Source: Methanoregula sp. (GTDB taxonomy: Archaea; Halobacteriota; Methanomicrobia; Methanomicrobiales; Methanospirillaceae). Taken from it: 8,158 bases of DNA. The stretch's first letter is position 1. Each line of letters begins with the position of its first letter. This document shows positions 1-5,425 of this stretch, one piece after another. The DNA lies in assembly GCA_026394635.1 (NCBI GenBank), contig JAPKXV010000378.1, positions 1 to 8,158 of the forward strand, written 5' to 3'. A program made the translations under genes and the position numbers. Below the pieces are notes generated by a model. The model was not told the DNA's origin. It saw only the letters and a list, made by a program, of their open reading frames with translations, and did no database searches.

Positions 1-612
1 CGGGTTGTTCTTCGTTCTCCTAGAAAGGATCTGCAGCACCCTGCGGATCTCTTCGTCACGGCCGATGACTGGATCGAGTTTCCCGGTACGGGCAAGATCA
101 TTCAGGTTCCGGGCATATTTTTCCAGGGAATTATAGGTCTCTTCCGCGTTCTGGTTGTTCACCGTCGAGCCTTTCCGCAACTGGCTGATGACAGTTTTCA
201 GGTCTTTTTCAGAAACCCCGTTCTCCTTCAGCAGCCGTGAGGTGCTGTCGTTCACCGCAAGAATTCCCAAGAGAAGATGCTCGATGGAGACAAATTCATC
301 CTTGAATTCCTGGGAAAGTGCGGTGGCTTTGGCTTTCTCCAGGGCTTTTGTCGCATTATTTGAAAAGTGCTGCTGCCCGCCACTGACTTTGGGATACGAA
401 TCGAGGATCCTGTCAAGTGCAGGGGTGAAACTATTCAGGTTCACATTCAGTTTCTTAAGGAGATAAGGAATGACATCCTCGTCAACCAGAAGCATCCCCT
501 TCAGGAGATGCGAAGTCTCGATGGCCTGGTTCTGTTTTGCCGTTGCAATTTCTATTGCTTTCTCTACGGCTTTCTGTGATTTGATGGTGAATTTGTCGAA
601 ATCGATATTCAT
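1..612 (-). CDS. clpB: ClpB disaggregase, N-terminal part (runs off the window)
   Basis: This is the first 204 codons of a ClpB/Hsp104-type AAA+ disaggregase, which threads aggregated proteins through a hexameric pore together with the DnaK system. The visible part starts MNIDFDKFTIKSQKA and holds the Clp N domain as two helical repeats (about residues 14-80 and 88-140, the second containing VSIEHLLLGIL). The linker into the first ATPase domain follows (LARTGKLDPVIGRDEEI, about 170-186), and the fragment ends at RRTKNNP, just before the expected GEPGVGKT Walker A. Both ATPase domains and the middle coiled coil, which separates ClpB from ClpA/C, lie beyond the edge, so the ClpB call rests on the N-domain sequence and the Hsp70 neighbours. 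The ATG at 612 is the only sensible start, since no in-frame ATG precedes it. No good Shine-Dalgarno is seen, which fits translation following hsp20, 58 bases upstream. No frameshift is seen. Confidence 0.92.
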   Translation of the reverse strand, partial: MNIDFDKFTIKSQKAVEKAIEIATAKQNQAIETSHLLKGMLLVDEDVIPYLLKKLNVNLNSFTPALDRILDSYPKVSGGQQHFSNNATKALEKAKATALSQEFKDEFVSIEHLLLGILAVNDSTSRLLKENGVSEKDLKTVISQLRKGSTVNNQNAEETYNSLEKYARNLNDLARTGKLDPVIGRDEEIRRVLQILSRRTKNNP

Positions 613-670
613 GATGATGGTTGTCCGTTCTTCGTTGTTCGTAATTCCCTTTTCGGTTTGTCCGCAATTT

Positions 671-1150
671 TCAGTCGATAGAAATTTTTCCTTTTGTCTC
701 CTGTTCGGATTTTTTAAGGTGTACTTCAAGCACCCCGTCATTGAAGGAGGCGCTGGATCCGTCTTCCGAAACTGCTCGGGGAAGTGGGATGATCCGTATC
801 ATGCACCCGAACCTTTGCTCCCGCAAAAAATACTCCTCTTTTTCTTCCTGGTTCTCATCCCTGCGTTCGCAGGAAATCTCCAGTGCCCGGGGACTAATCA
901 GGGTCAGCGTGATATCCTTTTTCAAAACCCCGGGGATCATGTCGGCCGTGACAACAACTTCCCTGTCGGTATCAGCCACATCGACGCGGAGACCTTCCCG
1001 CTGTACCGGCAGCATCTTGGTTGTGGACAAAGCGGGACCGGGCAACAGTACCATCGGGCTGGTATCGTACATCTGCCGTGACAACGATTCCATGTACTTT
1101 CTCATATCCTCGAGTTCATCAAAGATAGACCGGTAATACCATCGGACCAT
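671..1150 (-). CDS. hsp20: Hsp20 / alpha-crystallin-type small heat shock protein
   Basis: This is a 159-residue ATP-independent holdase that binds unfolding proteins and passes them to DnaK/ClpB. A hydrophobic N-terminal arm (about 1-50) precedes an alpha-crystallin domain (about 54-147), which starts at REGLRVDVADTDREVVV and ends with the family signature FNDGVLEVHLKK (GVL at 139-141). The C-terminal KISID supplies the I-x-I motif (156-158) that docks onto neighbouring subunits during oligomer assembly. The length is normal for prokaryotic sHsps. The start at 1150 is chosen because GGTGAGGT (1158-1165) lies 7 bases upstream. An ATG at 1198 would add 16 residues read through that ribosome binding site and through a palindrome, so it is rejected. 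The gene lies 90 bases after dnaJ and 58 before clpB. The upstream gap may hold its own promoter. Confidence 0.93.
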   Translation of the reverse strand: MVRWYYRSIFDELEDMRKYMESLSRQMYDTSPMVLLPGPALSTTKMLPVQREGLRVDVADTDREVVVTADMIPGVLKKDITLTLISPRALEISCERRDENQEEKEEYFLREQRFGCMIRIIPLPRAVSEDGSSASFNDGVLEVHLKKSEQETKGKISID

Positions 1151-1157
1151 GTATTTT

Positions 1158-1165
1158 ACCTCACC
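1158..1165 (-). promoter_or_regulatory. Ribosome binding site deciding the hsp20 start
   Basis: GGTGAGGT on the minus strand, 7 bases before the ATG at 1150, complements the CACCUCC end of archaeal 16S rRNA. It sets the hsp20 start at 1150 rather than the in-frame ATG at 1198. Confidence 0.75.
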
Positions 1166-1174
1166 TTTTTTTAT

Positions 1175-1188
1175 GATACTATAGTATC
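1175..1188. promoter_or_regulatory. Perfect 14-bp palindrome ahead of hsp20 (possible operator)
   Basis: GATACTATAGTATC is its own reverse complement over all 14 bases and lies 24 bases upstream of the hsp20 start codon. About 10-15 bases further upstream (minus strand, 1198-1212) is an A/T-only run, AAAAATACTAAAAAA, that could be a weak TATA box. A promoter there would start transcription inside the palindrome, the usual place for an archaeal repressor site. Alternatively the central CTATAG is itself part of a TATA box. The palindrome is certain; its role is inference. Confidence 0.45.
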
Positions 1189-1212
1189 TTGATCCCATTT
1201 TTTAGTATTTTT

Positions 1213-1233
1213 GGGCAAGGGACCCTTGTTCCC
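1213..1233. repeat. Inverted repeat after dnaJ
   Basis: GGG-CAAGGG-A-CCCTTG-TT-CCC (plus strand) can fold into a GC-rich hairpin 8 bases after the dnaJ stop codon. In the minus-strand transcript it is followed by A-rich, not T-rich, sequence, so it does not look like an intrinsic terminator. It may stabilise the dnaJ 3' end or mark a processing point between dnaJ and hsp20. Confidence 0.4.
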
Positions 1234-1240
1234 GGGGGCC

Positions 1241-2305
1241 TTATCCGGGTCCGCCGATAAATGCCTCTTTCATCAATGCCTCCTGTTTTTTTGTTAGGGT
1301 TACGGGAATCTTCACGATGACCTTTACCAGAAGATCTCCCCGATTATCGGAATTTCTCGACGGCATACCCTGCCCCCGGAGCCGGAAGAGTGTGTGGCTC
1401 TGCGTACCCCGGGGAATTTTCAGGAGCGCACTCCCGGTGAGTGTCGGCACACTGATCTCCCCCCCTAAAAGGGGTGTAGGGAGCCCCACCATTGCAGTCG
1501 TATACAGGTCAGCACCCTGCCGTTCGAAGATATTATGTTTCTTTACATGGACAACCGCATAGAGATCCCCCGGAGGCCCATGGTTTTCCCCGGGCTCGCC
1601 TTCCCCGGCAATTCTCAGGAACTGCCCGTCTTCAACCCCGCGCGGGATCGTAATCTCGATCCTCCGGGTTTTTTGCAGGACACCTCTCCCCTGGCAGGTC
1701 ATGCAGGGTTTATCGATGATCCTGCCACTCCCGCCGCAATCCGGGCACGCGGCAATATTTATCATCGAGCGGCCTCCGACATTGCGGGAACTTCGGACCT
1801 CACCGGTTCCCCGGCACGTGGGACAGTCCCTCATGGAGCCAGGTTGTGCACCCGTACCATGGCAGGACGGGCACTCGGATTGATGCGGAACAGCAACGGT
1901 ATTTTTCGTACCATTGAACGCATCGGTAAGGGATATCTCAAGATCATACCGGAGATCCGCACCCGCCCGTCTTCGGGTCGTCCGGGATCCCCCGGAAAAT
2001 GCATCAAAGATATCACCCAGACCAAAGTCCCGAAACAGGTCGTCGTAACTGGGTGGCTTGTAGCTGGCATGATCCCCGGGTCTGAATTCTGCATGTCCCA
2101 CCTGATCGTACTGGGCTTTTTTCTGGGGATCGCTTAAGACCTGGTAGGCCTCATTGATCTCCTTGAATTTTTCTTCCGCCTCCTTGCTGCCCTTATTCAG
2201 GTCCGGGTGATATTTCCGTGCAAGTTGCCGGAACGCCTTTTTCAGATCATCCGGCGATGCATCCCGTTTTACGCCAAGAATTTCATAATAATCTCCCGTT
2301 GCCAT
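1241..2305 (-). CDS. dnaJ: DnaJ (Hsp40) co-chaperone, type I
   Basis: This is a 354-residue J-protein that delivers substrates to DnaK and stimulates its ATPase. The J domain (about 5-70) has the essential HPD at 33-35. A Gly/Phe-rich linker with FGLGDIFDAFSGG (about 94-106) follows. The zinc-binding region has all four CxxCxGxG repeats: CPSCHGTG 145-152, CPTCRGTG 161-168, CPDCGGSG 187-194 and CMTCQGRG 201-208. The C-terminal substrate-binding beta domains run from about 212 to 340 (GDLYAVVHVKKH, GLPTPLLGGEISVPTLTG). All hallmark residues of a canonical type I DnaJ are intact, and the length is a little under the usual 370-380. The start at 2305 lies 17 bases after the dnaK stop. No strong Shine-Dalgarno is visible, which suggests translation coupled to dnaK in one operon. 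Confidence 0.97.
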   Translation of the reverse strand: MATGDYYEILGVKRDASPDDLKKAFRQLARKYHPDLNKGSKEAEEKFKEINEAYQVLSDPQKKAQYDQVGHAEFRPGDHASYKPPSYDDLFRDFGLGDIFDAFSGGSRTTRRRAGADLRYDLEISLTDAFNGTKNTVAVPHQSECPSCHGTGAQPGSMRDCPTCRGTGEVRSSRNVGGRSMINIAACPDCGGSGRIIDKPCMTCQGRGVLQKTRRIEITIPRGVEDGQFLRIAGEGEPGENHGPPGDLYAVVHVKKHNIFERQGADLYTTAMVGLPTPLLGGEISVPTLTGSALLKIPRGTQSHTLFRLRGQGMPSRNSDNRGDLLVKVIVKIPVTLTKKQEALMKEAFIGGPG

Positions 2306-2322
2306 AGTTGTCGGAAAAAATA

Positions 2323-4203
2323 TTACTTCTCATCCTTTACTTTGAAATCAGCGTCAACAACATTCTCGCCACCCGGACCTGCTGCGTTCCCGCCGTGCTC
2401 TTCACCCGCAGAAGCCTCCTGGGATCCGGCCTGCTGCTGGGTCTGACGCTGGCTGACTTCCTGGTATGCGGCAGTGCCGGCTTCCCCAAGGACCTTCTGG
2501 AGTTTTTCCGTCTCTGACCTGATTGTTGCAGTATCTTTACCCTCCAGTGCTGCCTTGACGCTGGTGATCGCCCCGTTCAGCCGGTCAACCATATCCGGCT
2601 TTAGTTTATCTGCCAGGTCGGATTTTGTTTTTTCAGCAGTGTACACAAGAGAATCGGCGGTATTGCGTGCCTCCACCTCTTCCTTCCGGGCTTTATCCTG
2701 GTCCTCGTATTGCTTGGCATCATTGACCATCTTCTTCACATCGCTGTCGGCCAGTTTTGTCGAGGCTGTGATGGTCATTTTCTGCTCTTTTCCCGTGCCG
2801 AGATCTTTTGCCGACACATTGAGGATACCGGATGCATCAATATCGAAGGTGACTTCGATCTGTGGGACACCCCTTGGCACAGGTGGCAACCCGACGAGGT
2901 TGAACTGGCCAAGGCTTACATTATCAGAGGCCATGGGTCGTTCACCCTGCAGTACATGGATGGTGACCGAAGTCTGCATGTCTGCGGCTGTCGAGAAGAT
3001 CTGGCTCTTCTTTGTCGGAATCGTCGTGTTCCGGTCAATCAGGGCAGTCCTCACCCCGCCAAGAGTTTCAAGACCCAGTGTCAGGGGTGTAACATCAAGA
3101 AGGACCATGTCCGTGATTTCGCCACCGAGGATCCCACCCTGGATCGCAGCACCCATGGCAACGCATTCCATCGGATCGATGCCACGCACCATCTTGTTGC
3201 CGACATGCTCTTCAATGAATTTCTGGACGACCGGCATCCGGGTCGGTCCCCCGACAAGGATTACTTTCTGGATGTCATCCTTGGTCAGCTTTGCATCCTT
3301 CAGTGCCTGGTCGAACGGCTTGATACATCGTTTGATAATCGGTTCGATCAGCTGTTCGAGCTTTGCCCGGGACAGTTTGATGGAAAGGTGTTTGGGGCCG
3401 GCCTGCGTTGCAGAAACATAGGGAAGATTGATCTCTGTTTCAAGTACGGTCGAGAGCTCGATCTTTGCTTTTTCAGCAGCTTCTTTTACCCTGTTGATCG
3501 CCATCTTGTCGCTGCGTAAATCGATCCCTTCCTGTTTTTTGAACTCGGCAGCAATCCATTCGTAAATTGCATTGTCCATGTCCGTGCCACCCAGCTGAGT
3601 GTCCCCGGATGTTGCAAGTACTGTAAAGGTGCCGCCACCGAATTCCATGATAGTTACATCAAGGGTACCGCCACCGAGATCAAATACAAGGATCTTGTAT
3701 TCGCCGCCGCGGTCGAGACCATACGCCATGGATGCCGCGGTGGGCTCGTTGACAAGCCGGACGACATCGAGACCCGCGATCTTCCCGGCATCCTTGGTGG
3801 CAGTCCGCTGGTTGTCATTGAAATAGGCGGGGACCGTAATGACGGCCTTGGTTATTTTCTCACCCAGAAATGCTTCGGCATCCCTCTTGATTTTCTGCAG
3901 AAGAAATGAGGAGATCTGCTGGGGTGTATATTCCTTTCCATATATTGTGTATACATGAGAAGTGCCCATCTTCCGTTTTGCCGCAGTGACCGTACCGTCA
4001 GGGTTGCTCACGGTCTGTCGCCGTGCCGGCTCTCCGACAAGAAGCTGACCGTCCGCGGTAAACGCTACATACGAGGGGAACATCTTGCCGGCTACTGTTG
4101 CTCCCTCTGCTGAAGGGATAATGGTCGGTTTGCCACCGATCATGACAGCCGCTTCGCTGTTGGATGTTCCCAGATCAATGCCGATAATTTTTTCTTTAGC
4201 CAT
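2323..4203 (-). CDS. dnaK: DnaK (Hsp70) chaperone
   Basis: This is a 626-residue ATP-dependent Hsp70 chaperone. The nucleotide-binding domain shows phosphate loop 1 (GIDLGTSNS, 8-16), the catalytic lysine region (AAKRK, K76), phosphate loop 2 (FDLGGGTLDVT, 174-184) and the adenosine motif (VILVGGPTRMP, 314-324). The interdomain linker VLLDVTP (367-373) is followed by a beta substrate-binding domain with the conserved GQFNLVGLPPVPRGVPQIEVTFDIDA stretch (432-457), a helical lid, a Gln/Gly-rich tail and the terminal VVDADF. Compared with E. coli DnaK, about 24 residues are missing between K76 and the QQIS segment (95-98), the form typical of archaeal and Gram-positive Hsp70s. The start at 4203 is chosen because AGGTGAG (4208-4214) lies 4 bases upstream and MAKEKIIGID is the normal N-terminus; a longer start at 4230 has no ribosome binding site. 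It overlaps the end of grpE by 8 bases. Confidence 0.98.
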   Translation of the reverse strand: MAKEKIIGIDLGTSNSEAAVMIGGKPTIIPSAEGATVAGKMFPSYVAFTADGQLLVGEPARRQTVSNPDGTVTAAKRKMGTSHVYTIYGKEYTPQQISSFLLQKIKRDAEAFLGEKITKAVITVPAYFNDNQRTATKDAGKIAGLDVVRLVNEPTAASMAYGLDRGGEYKILVFDLGGGTLDVTIMEFGGGTFTVLATSGDTQLGGTDMDNAIYEWIAAEFKKQEGIDLRSDKMAINRVKEAAEKAKIELSTVLETEINLPYVSATQAGPKHLSIKLSRAKLEQLIEPIIKRCIKPFDQALKDAKLTKDDIQKVILVGGPTRMPVVQKFIEEHVGNKMVRGIDPMECVAMGAAIQGGILGGEITDMVLLDVTPLTLGLETLGGVRTALIDRNTTIPTKKSQIFSTAADMQTSVTIHVLQGERPMASDNVSLGQFNLVGLPPVPRGVPQIEVTFDIDASGILNVSAKDLGTGKEQKMTITASTKLADSDVKKMVNDAKQYEDQDKARKEEVEARNTADSLVYTAEKTKSDLADKLKPDMVDRLNGAITSVKAALEGKDTATIRSETEKLQKVLGEAGTAAYQEVSQRQTQQQAGSQEASAGEEHGGNAAGPGGENVVDADFKVKDEK

Positions 4204-4801
4204 TGTTCTCACCTGTATCTTCCATGACATGTTCTGCGATCTTTACTTTCGAAGGTCTGATCACTTTGGACTTCAGCCGGTAACCCTTTCCCAGTTCCTC
4301 AAGAACGGTGTTCTGCTCTTTTTTGCACTTCTCGGTACAGAGGGCTTCATGGAATTGCGGATCAAATTTTTTTCCAACGCAGTCTATCGGCTGCAACCCA
4401 TAGGATGAGAGAATTTTTGCGAAATTTTTGTAGATCATTTCCATTCCTGCCTTGTTTTTTTCCTGTTCGAGAGATGGCAGCGCGCGTTCGAAATCATCGA
4501 GAATTACAAGAAGGTCTTTGATCAGGTTCTCGTTTGCGAGCGCGATGATCGCTCCATTCTCTTTCTCAGACCATTTGCGATAATTATCAAAATCTGACTG
4601 GAGGTACTTCAGCTGGTTGAGCCGCTCCTCTGCAAGAAGGGTTTTTTTATCGAGTTCCGTTTTCAGCCGTTCAATCTCTTCCGTCAGCTGTTGTTTTTTC
4701 AGCGGGATATCATTGGTATCCATTAAAGGTGAATTCAACATTTCCGGCTCTTTAACCTTTGCCCGGTCAGGCCTGTATCGGACTGGTGGTGTTGTCTCCA
4801 T
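4196..4801 (-). CDS. grpE: GrpE nucleotide exchange factor
   Basis: This is a 201-residue GrpE, the dimeric factor that releases ADP from DnaK. An unstructured N-terminal tail (about 1-32) is followed by the long helical dimerisation coiled coil (about 33-95, LKKQQLTEEIERLKTEL onward). A four-helix-bundle segment (LVILDDFERALPSLE) comes next, then the C-terminal beta domain with FDPQFHEA (146-153) and GYRLKSKVIRPSKV (173-186), which match the GrpE signature. The start at 4801 is preferred because GAGG (4810-4813) lies 8 bases upstream. It overlaps the preceding gene by 35 bases. ATGs at 4741 and 4723 would also leave a functional protein (181 or 175 residues) and cannot be excluded. At the other end ATGGCTAA joins the grpE stop to the dnaK start, implying translational coupling. 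The order grpE-dnaK-dnaJ is classic. Confidence 0.93.
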   Translation of the reverse strand: METTPPVRYRPDRAKVKEPEMLNSPLMDTNDIPLKKQQLTEEIERLKTELDKKTLLAEERLNQLKYLQSDFDNYRKWSEKENGAIIALANENLIKDLLVILDDFERALPSLEQEKNKAGMEMIYKNFAKILSSYGLQPIDCVGKKFDPQFHEALCTEKCKKEQNTVLEELGKGYRLKSKVIRPSKVKIAEHVMEDTGENNG

Positions 4802-5162
4802 ATCCCCGCCCTCGATCTGGTCCCATACCGGCATCCGCTTCGATCGCGCTGCGGCCCTGCATGACTTGGAACTCGACGGTCTTTGCATCCTTTACCCTTG
4901 CTTCCCGGATCGTTACCATCTCCCCAATACCGACACCGGCGGCATGCCGGGTATACCCGTCGATATCGATATATCCCGTTCTCTGATCCAGAAACGCAAT
5001 CGTGCAGGTCTTTTTCTGGCCTTCAATCCCGATCACGTCCTCCCCGAATAGGTCTAACCTGCGTATCACCTGCAACGGCAGTATCGCACTATTGCGACCG
5101 ACGTCTTCATTGTTTACTTCCTGGACAACGGTCAGTTTTACACCATTGTTATCGGTCTTAAT
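4767..5162 (-). CDS. Stand-alone Cdc48/VAT N-domain-like double-psi-barrel protein
   Basis: This small protein (131 residues from 5162) is homologous by eye to the first ~100 residues of the Cdc48 encoded next door. DVIGIEGQKK matches DVIEIIGKKK, and IDGYTRHAAGVGIGEMVTI matches IDGNIRGNAGTGIDEKVRI, with a 6-residue deletion between these blocks. It therefore corresponds to the double-psi beta barrel of the Cdc48 N domain (about 2-102) plus a 29-residue Gly/Asp-rich tail. It lacks the second N subdomain and both ATPase domains. It is the first gene of the grpE-dnaK-dnaJ operon. The start is unusual: GGAGG (5169-5173) is followed 6 bases on by in-frame ATT at 5162-5160. An in-frame GTG at 5201 lies only 4 bases from the TATA box and would be upstream of the expected transcript. 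Function is unknown: a Cdc48-cofactor or substrate-binding module, or, since this fold is related to AbrB, a DNA-binding regulator. Confidence 0.72.
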   Translation of the reverse strand: MKTDNNGVKLTVVQEVNNEDVGRNSAILPLQVIRRLDLFGEDVIGIEGQKKTCTIAFLDQRTGYIDIDGYTRHAAGVGIGEMVTIREARVKDAKTVEFQVMQGRSAIEADAGMGPDRGRGYGDNTTSPIQA

Positions 5163-5168
5163 GGTAAT

Positions 5169-5173
5169 CCTCC
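5169..5173 (-). promoter_or_regulatory. Ribosome binding site pointing to an ATT start
   Basis: GGAGG on the minus strand is the strongest Shine-Dalgarno in the window. Six bases downstream the first in-frame triplet at proper spacing is ATT (5162-5160). No in-frame ATG, GTG or TTG follows before the conserved barrel sequence begins. Confidence 0.65.
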
Positions 5174-5180
5174 AAAGTGA

Positions 5181-5195
5181 TTTACCATAGGTTAG
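5181..5195 (-). promoter_or_regulatory. Shared heat-shock-type operator candidate, Hsp70 operon copy
   Basis: On the minus strand this reads CTAACCTATGGTAAA, 14/15 identical to the element ahead of cdc48, and it starts exactly 10 bases downstream of the TATA box, as there. It covers the predicted transcription start (about 5184), where a repressor would block RNA polymerase. It has partial dyad symmetry (TnACC-N3-GGTnA), and its left half equals the CTAAC half of the Archaeoglobus HSR1 operator CTAAC-N5-GTTAG (recalled from the literature); the right half agrees at 3 of 5 positions. Confidence 0.65.
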
Positions 5196-5205
5196 GGTCA
5201 CAAAG

Positions 5206-5213
5206 TATATAAA
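5206..5213 (-). promoter_or_regulatory. TATA box of the barrel-grpE-dnaK-dnaJ operon
   Basis: TTTATATA on the minus strand is a textbook archaeal TATA box, preceded by GCAATAA as a possible TFB contact region. It predicts transcription starting near 5184, giving a leader of about 22 bases before the ATT start. The cdc48 promoter has the same layout. Confidence 0.75.
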
Positions 5214-5425
5214 TTATTGCAAGATTCCATACCCGAATTATCTCCAGAAACAGAACATTTCTAAAATCGCACAGAAGGAATTCACCCGCCCGGTTAGGAA
5301 TCCGAGAACAACGTGTTGTCCCCAGAAGGACTCCGGCTATTTTTTACACAATGAATCAACAAACAGCCTTTCCTGAAAAGAATAGATTGTATCAGATTCT
5401 TTTACCGCGATAAGACAGAAGAGGA
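5214..5425. other. Intergenic stretch between cdc48 and the Hsp70 operon
   Basis: No credible reading frame is visible on either strand. It must hold the cdc48 3' end and sequence upstream of the next promoter. No clear hairpin-plus-T-run terminator is seen; the best pyrimidine run for minus-strand termination is TTCTTTTC at 5375-5382. An imperfect dyad, ACAAC-GT-GTTGT, lies at 5308-5319 with no obvious role. Confidence 0.6.

Noticed and set aside
482..667. 61-codon minus-strand frame starting MRTNRKGN over the clpB start.
   Set aside because: It is out of frame with clpB, whose N domain is continuous and well conserved through this region.
470..1081. 203-codon plus-strand frame over hsp20 and clpB.
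   Set aside because: It is antisense to two recognisable genes, has no family resemblance and has Cys/Phe-rich composition typical of a shadow frame.
2474..3519. Long plus-strand frames (315 and 269 codons) inside dnaK.
   Set aside because: Antisense shadows of a conserved GC-biased gene, with no recognisable domain.
4018..4023. DnaK reads ARRQ at residues 60-63 where E. coli has AKRQ, suggesting loss of the catalytic lysine.
   Set aside because: Counting along E. coli DnaK places the catalytic Lys70 in FAIKR, not AKRQ. The matching residue here is K76 in AAKRK, which is intact.
4202..4230. Longer DnaK start at 4230, adding nine residues.
   Set aside because: No ribosome binding site, and the extension lies inside the grpE coding sequence. 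MAKEKIIGID at 4203 has AGGTGAG ahead of it.
4802..4888. GrpE start at 4888.
   Set aside because: It would put 29 extra residues deep in the upstream gene with no ribosome binding site; that stretch encodes the conserved end of the barrel protein in the other frame.
5339..5346. Run of six Ts on the plus strand as a terminator.
   Set aside because: No plus-strand gene ends here, and on the minus strand the run is A-rich.
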